Below, one piece after another: positions 40,125 through 49,525 of a stretch of 64,000 nt of DNA. Position 1 is the first letter of the stretch. Every line of letters starts with the position of its first letter. The notes under the pieces are model-generated. The model saw nothing but the letters and a program-made list of their open reading frames with translations. It was not told the origin of the DNA and did no database searches. The position numbers and the translations under genes were made by a program. This DNA comes from a virus: the IMG/VR virus record IMGVR_UViG_3300032163_000003, positions 46,070-110,069 of that record. One strand, 5' to 3'.

Positions 40125-40126
40125 GT

Positions 40127-40202
40127 TGGTCGGGGTGGCAGGACTTGAACCTGCGACATCTCGGTCCCAGGCCGAGGACTCTACCAACTGAGCTACACCC
40201 CG
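40127..40202 (-). tRNA. tRNA-Pro (UGG), C33
   Basis: Acceptor CGGGGTG/CACCCCG, D stem GCTC/GAGT, anticodon stem CTCGG/CCGAG with loop CCTGGGA (C at 33), T arm GCAGG/CCTGC, A73, CCA encoded. Lies 2 nt upstream of the minimal tRNA. Confidence 0.9.
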
Positions 40203-40207
40203 ATAGT

Positions 40208-40675
40208 TTAACAAATCTTAAATCCACCACAATCCAAAAGAAAGTTTCGAAACTCCTTTACATTTTCCTCGCTGAATGGATATTCAACATCGAGAGCCTC
40301 CCTTTTCCCTTTTCCTTTACACCCGTTACATTCCATATCTCCTGGACCAATATTTGGTGGGGGTTGTCTCTTTCCTGTACCTCCACAAACAGTACAATCT
40401 TCTAGAGGAATCTCCTCTAACATTTTGATATACTCTACCTCATACTTTTTCACTTCACCTGAATCTAAAAGTTCTGTGAGTCTTTTACTCAGTGCGAGAG
40501 ACCTAGTGCAATTTAGACCCCACCCATCATTACTATGTCCACCGTTGTCTTTTGAAATTAAGTCTGGTGCTGCTTGTACACAATAGTTCCATAAAGGTCT
40601 CCACCACCAAACATTGTTTCTAAAATATTCTCCAGTCTTAGATTTTGGTTTTCTTCCGTAAACATCCATTCCCAT
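40208..40675 (-). CDS. conserved phage protein with DnaJ-type finger
   Basis: 155 residues. MGMDVYGRKPKSKTGEYFRN and VWWWRPLWNYC are conserved in a phage/bacterial family of unknown function. CTVCGGTG and CNGCKGKG form a split finger, but the DWV tail is missing. It starts one base inside the stop of the upstream gene. Confidence 0.6.
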   Translation of the reverse strand: MGMDVYGRKPKSKTGEYFRNNVWWWRPLWNYCVQAAPDLISKDNGGHSNDGWGLNCTRSLALSKRLTELLDSGEVKKYEVEYIKMLEEIPLEDCTVCGGTGKRQPPPNIGPGDMECNGCKGKGKREALDVEYPFSEENVKEFRNFLLDCGGFKIC

Positions 40676-41124
40676 TATTCATCATCCTCTTTTCTATCAG
40701 TTAAAAGTTCAAAAGATTTGGCGTTCTCCAACGAAGAAGGGTATGAACCACCAAGACGCCTAAAAAATATCTGCTCTCCTTTGATGTTATATTGATACTC
40801 TGCCCAATCTCCGTAATGTTCTATATCACCAATTTCATAATCATCTGAGCAAATTATATTACCTCTTCTAGTACCATTTTTAATTTCTTGTTCTGTCAAT
40901 GAATGTTTTTTAGTTAATTCTTCTACACGTTCTTTATTTAATTCTTCCCTAATGGTTTTGTCTGCGAAATCGATTGAATGTTTCTTAGCAACAACAATGA
41001 TACTTTTCAGACTTTTGTCACATTCAAGAAGATCTATTCCTAACGAGCCAGGATATCCATCCCAGTGGGTAGCAATCATTAGTTTATCATCTATTGAAAT
41101 TATTGCTCTTGTTCCAATATCCAC
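40675..41124 (-). CDS. conserved phage protein (THWDGYP family)
   Basis: 149 residues; TRAIISIDDK, ATHWDGYPGSLGIDLLE and GDWAEYQYNI are typical of a small family present in many phages and bacteria. Function unknown. Often encoded beside the MGMDVYG protein, as here. Confidence 0.55.
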   Translation of the reverse strand: MDIGTRAIISIDDKLMIATHWDGYPGSLGIDLLECDKSLKSIIVVAKKHSIDFADKTIREELNKERVEELTKKHSLTEQEIKNGTRRGNIICSDDYEIGDIEHYGDWAEYQYNIKGEQIFFRRLGGSYPSSLENAKSFELLTDRKEDDE

Positions 41125-41336
41125 GGAATTCCTTTCTTCTCAAACTCTCTAATATTCTTGACTCGACTTTCAATAATATCATAAGAAAATCTAGCTCCAA
41201 AAATTTTTTGAATCCAGTCAAGACTTCCTACACCCCAACAAGTTTGACAAAGGATTCCCATTGGTTTGTTTTCATAACTTTTCAATAAGAATCCTTTGCC
41301 ATTACATCTTTCACAAATTTGCTCGTAGATTTCCAT
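41100..41336 (-). CDS. zinc-finger/DW family protein
   Basis: 78 residues starting MEIYEQICERCNGKG; CQTCWGVG, LDWIQKIFGARFS; a variable helical end. Near-twin of the upstream gene, a recent tandem duplication. Overlaps the next gene by 25 nt. Confidence 0.6.
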   Translation of the reverse strand: MEIYEQICERCNGKGFLLKSYENKPMGILCQTCWGVGSLDWIQKIFGARFSYDIIESRVKNIREFEKKGIPWILEQEQ

Positions 41337-41341
41337 TATAT

Positions 41342-41695
41342 CTACTCCATAATCTTTTTCACTATCTCGATTGGATCTCCAAGAGTTTTTCTTAGTTCTT
41401 TTGCTCTTTCTTGTTTCTCTTTGTACTTCTTTCTCAGTTCATCTAATCTTTCCTCTTTGGTTCTAGGATATGAATTAAAGACAGGAATTCCTTCTAAGTT
41501 CAGTTTCCATGAATTCCGACGTCTCTTTTTAAGAACATCAAAAGACCACTTTACACCCATAACTCTTTGAACCCAATCAATACTTCCAGCACCAAGACAA
41601 ACTTTGCAGAGGACACCTATCTTTTCGCCTTTACAGTCTTGAATTAGGTATCCTCTGCCATTACATTTATCACAAATTTGGTCATAAATTTCCAT
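41342..41695 (-). CDS. zinc-finger/DWV family protein
   Basis: 117 residues starting MEIYDQICDKCNGRG; CKVCLGAG, IDWVQRVMGVKWS; then a long charged helix. Directly downstream of rpoB-like gene. Confidence 0.6.
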   Translation of the reverse strand: MEIYDQICDKCNGRGYLIQDCKGEKIGVLCKVCLGAGSIDWVQRVMGVKWSFDVLKKRRRNSWKLNLEGIPVFNSYPRTKEERLDELRKKYKEKQERAKELRKTLGDPIEIVKKIME

Positions 41696-41698
41696 GAG

Positions 41699-44600
41699 TT
41701 AATCCTTACTATCTAACCCGATTACTTGTAAATACTTGTCAAATAATTTCACAGATTCGGGCACTTTATCTAAAGTTTCTGGTTTCCTGATAAACTCAGA
41801 TTCAACTACAGAACGTATATAGTCATTCTTTAAGTCTGTGCAATCTGACTTGGTAGTTAAAAACTCATGTAAGTTATATGTTGAGCCATGCGCAATCAAA
41901 CATGCTGTTTCCATTTCACCGCATCTTTGTCCACCTCGATTTTTTCTACCACCAAGAGGTTGTAGGGTTCTTTTATTGTAAACTCCAATTCCTCTTCCTG
42001 CTAATTTGGTCTCAGCAATATGGATCATTTTGAAGAAATACATATATCCGACTGCTATTGGATTTAAGACCCAACGATTAGAAATCGAGTCAAACATCTT
42101 ATACTCTGACGGTGTATTTGTATACTCCAATGCTTTCAAAACCATCTCTGCTGTGGTAGATTCAAACGGTGGTTCTACAACTGACAATTTATAAATGAAT
42201 GTTTCATCCACAGTGGTTTTATTTAATTGTTCTTCGAACTGCTTATAGTACCAGTTATCTTCTGTATTATCAATAATTTTTATGTAATCTAAGATGTATT
42301 TCTTTAATTCTTCTTGAGTCTTTTCTTCTGTTAACATAGTAACCAACTGCCGTTTCAAATCAACCAAAGACATCCCAAGATGTAGTTCAAAGATCTGACC
42401 TAAGTTCATTCTGGATATAACACTCAATGGACTGATGCAAATATCTACATATTTTCCATCTTCCATTCGTGGCATTTTTTCTTTTGGAAGAATTTTAACT
42501 ACACCTTTATTTCCGTGACGATTCCCAATTTTATCGCCAACTTCAATCTTTCTCATGTAGATTCCATACATCTCTACATAAACACCTTTAACTTCTTCTC
42601 CTTTGATTTTGTATTTTCTTCCTTTTTCTGTCTTAGAGAACATATTCAAATTATTCTCTTTTAGGAATTTTTTTACATCTTCTGGTGGTAAATGTTCCAA
42701 CAGAGTTTCTTCAATTTTCTTTTCTTCCTCTAGTTGTTTTTCTTTTATCTGTTCCACCCACTTATTATACTCTGGAATTGACCTGTTCCAATTATTTGGA
42801 TAAACTTTTAAATGAAATACGTACGCTGGTTTGTTAAATGAGTGTTTCGTTTCTTCTTCAAAAATAGACGAAAAGTTAACTGGTCCATCTGGTATTTCTT
42901 TCATGACTGCGTATGGAATATTTTCTTGGATGGCTGCTAGTTTAACTCTTTCGTTCTTATTATCTTCTCGATCTAGAATAGGAAGAGGTGTATACTTCTT
43001 TCTGTCAACACTCAAATCTAGAAGAACTTTATTCGGTGGTATTTCAAAAGACAAGTCAACAAAGTGCACGGAAGTAAACATTTGTTCTTGGACTCGTTCG
43101 GAAATGATAATTGAGTCCTCATAATTAAGTCCATGATATGGCATTACCGCTGTTAAATAGTTTCTTCCAAACTTTATTTGACCATTCTCGCAGAAGTTAC
43201 TTTCCGCTAGAATTTGTCCAGCTTTAACTCTTTCTCCAAGTTTAACATATGATGTCATGTAGTCTATATTTTCTACATGTGTATTTCTTATCGATATGTC
43301 AAAGGTATCATAGTCTTTATCGTCATATAAAAGAACTAAAAATTCGTCGTTCAAGAAGATAACTTGCCCATCTTTTCTAGCTACTTTTATGAACTGAGTC
43401 TTGTCAGTATATAACCGCTCGCAACCAGACTCAACCAATGGAAGTTCCGGTTTTTCTAACATAATCGCCTGTCTCATTTGAGAAGACGCCATTTGTAATC
43501 TGGTCTGGTCGTCATGTTCAGAAAATGGAACCATCGAAACCGGAATGGAGATAGTAGATTTCTCTTCTAGTTCTTCAGAAAATCTAAGATTAGGATCTAG
43601 TTTCGTATTAACTAAAAGGTTCTGCAGAACTCCACAGTTTTCCCTATCTGGTGTATCTACTGGACAAATTCTTCCAAACATTGATGGCCACAAGTCCCGT
43701 AAATGAACCGGAACATTTTCTTTTGTAAAACCATCTGGACCAACTAAACTTATTCTAGTTAGTTTAGATAACTCGTCAATCGGATTGATTGAAAAATCAA
43801 ACTGAATTATATTTGAGACGTTACAATCTTGGATGATTTGCTTTGAATTTACATTAAATTTTGGACTGCTTGATTTGAAGCACGCCAAACATAAGTTAAA
43901 CAAGTTCTTTGCAATTTTGGATAAAACTACATACTCAAAGCATCTAATTCTTTTATTTCTATAATCTTTATCGTCAACTGGATTTGAAATCGCATATAAC
44001 AGTTCTTCTATAACAGAATCTTTATGGAAAAACTGACTGCTCATTAAGTCAATTCTAGGAAGAAGATCTAAGGAGTATATTATTTTCTCCCCCCTTGTTA
44101 GGGGATCGATCGTTGAGTAATTTTTTCCTACATCGGTAATGAAATCTTCTTTACTATATCCAACTGATGATTCGTGATAAACTTTTAAGTCATATAAAAG
44201 TTTATCAGCGATGGAACTAGAATCTGTAATTATTGGCGCCTCAATTTTGTCTAATTCAAATCTTTTTTCAATTTCTTCGTATCCATAATATGCGAATAGA
44301 AGAATTGCAAAAGGAATTTTCTTACCCAAAATTGTTACATAGACGTAATCTACAAAAGTTGAGTCTGGCTCTTTTCTATGAGAAACCATTATAGTTCCAA
44401 CATTCGTTCTTAGTTTAATATCAGCTCCTCTTGTAACAATTGGAATATCAAACAACTGGAAAATTGGAACCTTCTTCTTTCCAGAAACTTTGATATAGTT
44501 TCCATCAACCAGTTTTGGAATCGCCATGGACAAATCAAAGTCGTGATTCCCTTTGCCAAGTAAAATAACTATACTTTTCTTTAAAGTTTTTTCAAGTTCG

Positions 44601-44773
44601 TCTGTTGATGGTCTTAAATCTTTAATCTCAAACTCTTTAATTACAAAACCAGAATCTTCTACTGGTCTTAGCATTTCTCGAATCTTGTCTTTTAGCTCGA
44701 GATATTCCTGTTCTCTAATTTTGAAAATATCTAAACTATTTTTTATTACAAAATTTGGATTTACTATTTTCAA
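41699..44773 (-). CDS. rpoB: multisubunit RNA polymerase beta subunit
   Basis: 1024 residues, shorter than bacterial RpoB (about 1340) but covering both lobes. Landmarks: MFGRICPVDTPDRENCGVLQ, AVMPYHGLNYEDSIIISER, GDKIGNRHGNKGVVKILPKE (about 745-764) and RTLQPLGGRKNRGGQRCGEM then the TTKSDC end, all parallel to RpoB. Unlike phiKZ-type phages, it is one chain rather than split in parts. With beta-prime next door it should form a phage RNA polymerase. No alpha, omega or sigma gene is recognised here. An endonuclease ends 38 nt inside its start. Confidence 0.9.
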   Translation of the reverse strand: MKIVNPNFVIKNSLDIFKIREQEYLELKDKIREMLRPVEDSGFVIKEFEIKDLRPSTDELEKTLKKSIVILLGKGNHDFDLSMAIPKLVDGNYIKVSGKKKVPIFQLFDIPIVTRGADIKLRTNVGTIMVSHRKEPDSTFVDYVYVTILGKKIPFAILLFAYYGYEEIEKRFELDKIEAPIITDSSSIADKLLYDLKVYHESSVGYSKEDFITDVGKNYSTIDPLTRGEKIIYSLDLLPRIDLMSSQFFHKDSVIEELLYAISNPVDDKDYRNKRIRCFEYVVLSKIAKNLFNLCLACFKSSSPKFNVNSKQIIQDCNVSNIIQFDFSINPIDELSKLTRISLVGPDGFTKENVPVHLRDLWPSMFGRICPVDTPDRENCGVLQNLLVNTKLDPNLRFSEELEEKSTISIPVSMVPFSEHDDQTRLQMASSQMRQAIMLEKPELPLVESGCERLYTDKTQFIKVARKDGQVIFLNDEFLVLLYDDKDYDTFDISIRNTHVENIDYMTSYVKLGERVKAGQILAESNFCENGQIKFGRNYLTAVMPYHGLNYEDSIIISERVQEQMFTSVHFVDLSFEIPPNKVLLDLSVDRKKYTPLPILDREDNKNERVKLAAIQENIPYAVMKEIPDGPVNFSSIFEEETKHSFNKPAYVFHLKVYPNNWNRSIPEYNKWVEQIKEKQLEEEKKIEETLLEHLPPEDVKKFLKENNLNMFSKTEKGRKYKIKGEEVKGVYVEMYGIYMRKIEVGDKIGNRHGNKGVVKILPKEKMPRMEDGKYVDICISPLSVISRMNLGQIFELHLGMSLVDLKRQLVTMLTEEKTQEELKKYILDYIKIIDNTEDNWYYKQFEEQLNKTTVDETFIYKLSVVEPPFESTTAEMVLKALEYTNTPSEYKMFDSISNRWVLNPIAVGYMYFFKMIHIAETKLAGRGIGVYNKRTLQPLGGRKNRGGQRCGEMETACLIAHGSTYNLHEFLTTKSDCTDLKNDYIRSVVESEFIRKPETLDKVPESVKLFDKYLQVIGLDSKD

Positions 44774-45908
44774 TAGTTGAGTCTCCTTTCTGGAGAAGAG
44801 TTGTTAGTTCTAATTTACTACTAACAACTCTTTTTTGTTTTACAATATTTTTAAAGAAACTTTCTAATTCTACTGATTTTATTTCTTTAATTAACTTTTT
44901 AAGAGAAATTGAGCAATTCTCTCGCTTACTTTTATTAGATAATTCTGGTATTACTTCTAAATTCTTCCAGTGACTTATTATTTTAGGGTGTACCTTATTT
45001 TTGAATCCCTGAAATATTGAGAATTTGTGGTCCAAGTTGTTGGTTTTACTTCGTAAACTAGAATGTGGAATTTTATCTTTATGTAGTTTGAAAGAGATAT
45101 AAGTTTCTTTTTCTACATCTTGTTTATATCTTGCGTAGATAGATAGTATTTCTGGATCTTTCTTTCTATAGTACTGAGGACAGGTTTTCTTACAAATATT
45201 TGAGCAATACATAAATCCATGTCCATATCGTTTATCTTTTACTTGTAAGGTTTTAGCTCTCCAGTAAATTTGATATGATGCTGGTTCAAACCAAGTTCTA
45301 CACACTTTACATCTAACTAAGATCTTTCCGTTTTCTTCTTTAATCTCCTCAAATTCAGAAAACCATGGATATCGTTTTGAGAACCTTTTGAATGTAAGTT
45401 TTGCTTGTTTCTTTCCCTTCATTCTAATGCTAATAGAAAGTTTAATCTCATCAGTATGTGTTTTATTAAACATTGGATGATTAAATCCAACCATTTTTCC
45501 TTTAACTCCAGCACCAATCTTTAATTTAATTATTGGGCATGAATTCTGAATTTCTGAACAACACAATTTTTCATTTTTTAGTTTGTATTTGGCAACATTT
45601 CCACAACCATAAAAACATAATATATTTTCTGTATTTTCGAGCTTGCAGCTTTTGTGTCGATTCCCTGTTTTCTTTCCTTCATGTTTTTCTCGATTTTTCT
45701 TTTTTGATTCTTTAGTGTGGTGCTTTCCATACATTGAATTCTTAGACCCTGGATTTCCGTATAACTTTCTAACAGATGAACATTTTCTGTAACTTTCACT
45801 GCAGCAAAATTTCTCTTGTAGTCCAACTTTAAACTTTGCCAACTGTCCACACCCATATCCACAGTAAATAGTTCCATCATTTTCAATTTTATAACTAATT
45901 TCCTTCAT
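44736..45908 (-). CDS. HNH homing endonuclease between rpoC and rpoB, two YGCG modules
   Basis: 390 residues. Two copies of the Cys module (IYCGYGCGQLAKFKV...FCCSESYRKCS and ILCFYGCGNVAKYKL...LCCSEIQNSCP), NUMOD3-like segments (SKNSMYGKHHTKES), a Cys4 zinc region (RCKVC...YCSNICKKTC), and an HNH-like end NNLDHKFSIFQGF...NLEVIPELSNKSK. It starts at the stop of rpoC and ends inside rpoB, so it depends on the RNA polymerase operon. Confidence 0.7.
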   Translation of the reverse strand: MKEISYKIENDGTIYCGYGCGQLAKFKVGLQEKFCCSESYRKCSSVRKLYGNPGSKNSMYGKHHTKESKKKNREKHEGKKTGNRHKSCKLENTENILCFYGCGNVAKYKLKNEKLCCSEIQNSCPIIKLKIGAGVKGKMVGFNHPMFNKTHTDEIKLSISIRMKGKKQAKLTFKRFSKRYPWFSEFEEIKEENGKILVRCKVCRTWFEPASYQIYWRAKTLQVKDKRYGHGFMYCSNICKKTCPQYYRKKDPEILSIYARYKQDVEKETYISFKLHKDKIPHSSLRSKTNNLDHKFSIFQGFKNKVHPKIISHWKNLEVIPELSNKSKRENCSISLKKLIKEIKSVELESFFKNIVKQKRVVSSKLELTTLLQKGDSTIENSKSKFCNKK

Positions 45909-48628
45909 TAAATTATCTCTCCACGAAGGATTTTATTTAGAATACCTTTATATTCTCCAGAATAAAGAATTCCTTGTAGAATATGTTTCTTTGGGTCAGA
46001 AAATCCAACACCGAGAAGCCAGTTTTCTTTTTCTGGAACGCTTTGTACACTATAAAAGATCGGTGCTACTGTATCTCTAACTTCTAGTAATCTCCACTTC
46101 TTATGACCAACCCACATCATCTGCGCAACAATGCATTCAAAATGAACATGGTAAATAGCTCGTTTATCGTTATACACTTTAAATAATTTCGCAACTGTTT
46201 CATGGGGTTTGTGCTTTCCACCAGATTGATGTAATAAATTTGACGCTTCTGACAAATCTGCTACGATATCTTTCTGGACCATTTCACCGTCTTCATCATC
46301 TTCTTTTGTTTGTCCTTTTGTTTTTGCTGCACCGCTTGTGTGGAATGTGCGCAGGATCAACTGCGTATTGGCTTCTCCAAGGCTCTGCGCTGCAATAATC
46401 CCAATATACTTACTATGTAAATTCTTTAGATCGCCATAACACTTTTTACAGACTTCTGGCGATTTACAAAAGATCGGACTTCGAACATAGATAAGTTTGT
46501 TAACGAAAGATACACAATTCTCAGGAGTTATTAGTTCTAACTTTTTATCTTTTGTTATATGGTATTTATAAACTAGCATTTTTGCTTTTCTCTCATCATT
46601 AACATAAACTTCGAGGGTATCTTCAGTTTCACAATCATCTAATGTTTCACTCATCTGCAAATTGGCGCAGGTAAATATTAGTTTTCTAGAAAGATATCCA
46701 GATGCTCCAGTTTTTAAAGCAACATCAAGAAGACCTTTTCTAGACCCATAAGAAGACGTAAAAAATTCTCTTTGAGTAAGTCCGTCTAAATAACTATTCT
46801 TAATTGGAATTGGAACAATCTGACAATCATAATTAGAAACAAATCCTCTAGTTAGAACTATCTGTCGAACTTGTTCCCAACTACCTCTAGCACCAGATTC
46901 TACCATATAAGAATAAGCAAAGTTCTTTTTCAGAAGATTCTCAATTTCCTTACTTTCGATAAGTTGCTGTTGTCCGAACATGTCATCAGCTTCGTATATT
47001 TTATCTCGAATTTTATCATGATCTTTAATTCTACAAGACGCTAGAGACAACGTTGTTCCGAATAATGTCGCATACTCAAAACCAAGTTGTTTGATATTGT
47101 CTAAAACAATTTTAGTAACATCTTCATTGTATTTTTCTTTAACATCAGTAAGGATAGAAATCAACTCTTTCTTTCTTACTGGTTTGTTAACTAAAGGATA
47201 ATCTTTTGGAAGATACTCATTAAACGTATAAATTCCTTCTGTAACTTCTTCCCCTTTATACATTAGTTTTTTCTGTAAGTGCGGAAATTTATTTGCTGTT
47301 AAAGCATAAACTCCAAGAATAATATCTTGACTTGGAAGCGTAGATAACTCTCCATTCGCTGGATTTGTAAGATTTTTAGTAATTAGAAATTTATCTGTTA
47401 TTTCTTGTTTTGCTTCTTGAGTAATTGGAATGTATACGGCCATCTGATCGCCGTCAAAGTCCGCATTATATCCGCTACAAACTAAAGGATGAATTTTAAT
47501 TACGTCATCCATTGTAACTTTAATTTTAAATCCAATCATGCTTAGTCTGTGTAGAGATGGTTGTCTATTTAGTAAACAAACTTCTGTCTCAGCCATCTTT
47601 TCACAAGTTTGAAACAAATCCAAGTTTTTAGAATTTATGGATTCATCGATAAAATCCACCGCTTCATTTAAAAGTTTAAATCTTCCCTGTTCAATTAACT
47701 TTTGTGCAATTGGGAGTTTATAAATCTCCAAGAAAACTAAATACGGTATGTAACACTCATCCAGATTAAGAGTTGGATCTGGTGTAATAATCGCTCTACC
47801 AGAAAAGTCAATTCTTTTACCTAGAATATTTTTCCTAATTAATCCTTCTTTTTTAGAAAGTTTTGAGATAATAAAATCATACAAAGTATCTACTACTTTT
47901 TGAAGCTTACTATAATACGCATAGAATAACTGTGGGCTATTCAATACGTTTACAGCTGTTCGCGCCATAGTAACTTTATTTTGTAGAATGTACATATAGC
48001 ACTGATTGATTGTATCTGCTCTCCAAAAACTTTTCTCAATATCTTTTGTTGTTGGTCTTAAATCTGGTGGTAACACTATGATATAATTAATAATTAACTT
48101 ATCAATATTATTCTTGATGATTCTCCAGTTTCTATCAATTTGTCCTAGTTTAGTAGATGAATCCTTAATCAGTTCATAAACAGCTTCTAATTTATCCCAA
48201 CTTCTTTGCGCCTGTGATGGCACACTTCCGCGATTTGTAATTACCAGTTCTCCATTTGTATCCAAATACAAAACTTTGTCTTCATTTTTCAAAAGACTAT
48301 CAATCATTTCTCTTAACTGGGATTTACTAACACTCATAATCAAATCATAAAACAATGGATTGATTACTGGGATTGGAAGTACAATTCTAGCAAATCTTTT
48401 CCTTCTTTCATCTGCACTTACAATATCTACATGACAGATGCTACAAGTTCCACCCGATTTTGAAATTCCATGATATGTACCGCATTGACAAGTATAATTT
48501 TTTAATGGTCCAAAAATCTGCTCAGAAAATAATCCTTCTGGGTGGAACTTCTTTTTATTCATGACTTTTTCTGTAGTGACTTCTTTTAAGTCTTTACAAA
48601 ATTCATTAATATCAAGAAGTTTTGGCAT
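45908..48628 (-). CDS. rpoC: multisubunit RNA polymerase beta-prime subunit
   Basis: 906 residues with the beta-prime landmarks: zinc ribbon YTCQCGTYHG...TCSICHVDI near residue 50-70, LGKRIDFSGRAIITPDPTLN, CLLNRQPSLHRLSMIGFKI, the catalytic NADFDGDQ at about 388-395, a trigger loop GSRKGLLDVALKTGASGYLS and GIIAAQSLGEANTQLILRTF near the end. All three catalytic Asp are present. Shorter than bacterial RpoC (about 1400) with reduced insertions. Partner of the neighbouring beta. Confidence 0.92.
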   Translation of the reverse strand: MPKLLDINEFCKDLKEVTTEKVMNKKKFHPEGLFSEQIFGPLKNYTCQCGTYHGISKSGGTCSICHVDIVSADERRKRFARIVLPIPVINPLFYDLIMSVSKSQLREMIDSLLKNEDKVLYLDTNGELVITNRGSVPSQAQRSWDKLEAVYELIKDSSTKLGQIDRNWRIIKNNIDKLIINYIIVLPPDLRPTTKDIEKSFWRADTINQCYMYILQNKVTMARTAVNVLNSPQLFYAYYSKLQKVVDTLYDFIISKLSKKEGLIRKNILGKRIDFSGRAIITPDPTLNLDECYIPYLVFLEIYKLPIAQKLIEQGRFKLLNEAVDFIDESINSKNLDLFQTCEKMAETEVCLLNRQPSLHRLSMIGFKIKVTMDDVIKIHPLVCSGYNADFDGDQMAVYIPITQEAKQEITDKFLITKNLTNPANGELSTLPSQDIILGVYALTANKFPHLQKKLMYKGEEVTEGIYTFNEYLPKDYPLVNKPVRKKELISILTDVKEKYNEDVTKIVLDNIKQLGFEYATLFGTTLSLASCRIKDHDKIRDKIYEADDMFGQQQLIESKEIENLLKKNFAYSYMVESGARGSWEQVRQIVLTRGFVSNYDCQIVPIPIKNSYLDGLTQREFFTSSYGSRKGLLDVALKTGASGYLSRKLIFTCANLQMSETLDDCETEDTLEVYVNDERKAKMLVYKYHITKDKKLELITPENCVSFVNKLIYVRSPIFCKSPEVCKKCYGDLKNLHSKYIGIIAAQSLGEANTQLILRTFHTSGAAKTKGQTKEDDEDGEMVQKDIVADLSEASNLLHQSGGKHKPHETVAKLFKVYNDKRAIYHVHFECIVAQMMWVGHKKWRLLEVRDTVAPIFYSVQSVPEKENWLLGVGFSDPKKHILQGILYSGEYKGILNKILRGEII

Positions 48629-48664
48629 TAAGCACTCTCCTTTAGGTTGTTGGTTTATCGTCTG

Positions 48665-48952
48665 TTATTGGTCCAAATCTTCTCTTCTCTGGTTCTCTAC
48701 ATCTTTAAAACTAGATGTGATAACGATTGGTCCTTCTTCTGTTTCTTTTACTAAGTCCCAAGAAATTACATCCATCGCTAATCTTCTTACGAGTTTGTTA
48801 ACTTTGGCTGTAACTATCCTATCAATTTCTGGCAATAAAACTTGCGCAATAATTTTTGCGTCTTCTAACTTAACTTGATTCACATCTTTCGAAACTTCTT
48901 CTTTGATAATTTGCTTTATCTCTTCAAGAACCACGTCATTAAGAAGTGACAT
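48665..48952 (-). CDS. small helical protein upstream of rpoC
   Basis: 95 residues from the ATG at 48952 (GGAGGAGAA upstream); a longer frame upstream has no ribosome site. Helical with KEEVSKDVNQVKLEDAKIIA; the end WDLVKETEEGPIVITSSFKD is beta-like. Function unknown; an RNA polymerase accessory role would be guesswork. Confidence 0.45.
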   Translation of the reverse strand: MSLLNDVVLEEIKQIIKEEVSKDVNQVKLEDAKIIAQVLLPEIDRIVTAKVNKLVRRLAMDVISWDLVKETEEGPIVITSSFKDVENQRREDLDQ

Positions 48953-49181
48953 TCTGTTTCTCCTCCTGTTTAGTCTTAATTCTTTTTCTCTTCTTCTCAA
49001 TTTGTTTTGTAAGATCTTCTTGAATTGCCTCTCCAAGAGACTTTGTAAATCCCAAAACAATCTTATTAATTCCATCAGTTATTGTTGGAATTGTTTTATC
49101 TATTACTTCTTTTGTAGTATTTAATAGTTCATTTTTTACCCTATCCATTTCTTTGTGGATTCCTCTTCTTTTTTTTGCCAT
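48939..49181 (-). CDS. small helical hypothetical protein
   Basis: 80 residues, basic ends, long amphipathic helix (ELLNTTKEVIDKTIPTITDG). Overlaps the next gene by 14 nt. Function unknown. Confidence 0.45.
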   Translation of the reverse strand: MAKKRRGIHKEMDRVKNELLNTTKEVIDKTIPTITDGINKIVLGFTKSLGEAIQEDLTKQIEKKRKRIKTKQEEKQNVTS

Positions 49182-49193
49182 AAACGATCCTTT

Positions 49194-49517
49194 CTACTTT
49201 ACTATTTTAAATTTTTCCCACGGTTTAAAGTAAGAGTAAGTTAAGTTATAAGTACAAATCAACGAAACTATCATTGGAAGTCCATCAACTTCGAACGGTC
49301 TTCCAACTACCTTATCAGATAAACAAAGAACATTCGTACCAGGATCTGCGTTTGGATGTTTCCCGTCTATAACTACTTTTTCAATATTTCTATTTTCATC
49401 CAGGTATACTTCAAATCCTTTGATCCAAAGACTCTTGTCTAGTTCTATCATTTCATAAATTTCGCCGGCGAATATTATCTTATCTGGAATCATTTTCATT
49501 TTCTTTTTTATTATCAT
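49194..49517 (-). CDS. small E2-like (UBC/RWD fold) candidate
   Basis: 107 residues. KHPNADPGTNVLCLSDKVVG resembles the E2 catalytic HPN......CL segment, putting the candidate thiol at about Cys70; a C-terminal ICTYNLTYSYFKPWEKF helix region resembles the N....Y..P ending of prokaryotic E2-like proteins. Nine bases downstream of a ThiF-like gene, the expected partner. Too short for a full E2, so it may be a minimal form or an unrelated beta-rich protein. Confidence 0.45.
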   Translation of the reverse strand: MIIKKKMKMIPDKIIFAGEIYEMIELDKSLWIKGFEVYLDENRNIEKVVIDGKHPNADPGTNVLCLSDKVVGRPFEVDGLPMIVSLICTYNLTYSYFKPWEKFKIVK

Positions 49518-49525
49518 AACTTCCC

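Noticed and set aside
44553-44780. Plus-strand frames opposite rpoB and other large genes
   Set aside because: Shadows of clearly coding minus-strand genes, Ser/Leu/Phe-rich as expected for antisense frames.
48953-49075. N-terminal extension of the small gene at 48665
   Set aside because: The extension lies in the overlap with the upstream gene, lacks a ribosome site and is Arg-rich noise; GGAGGAG marks the ATG at 48952.
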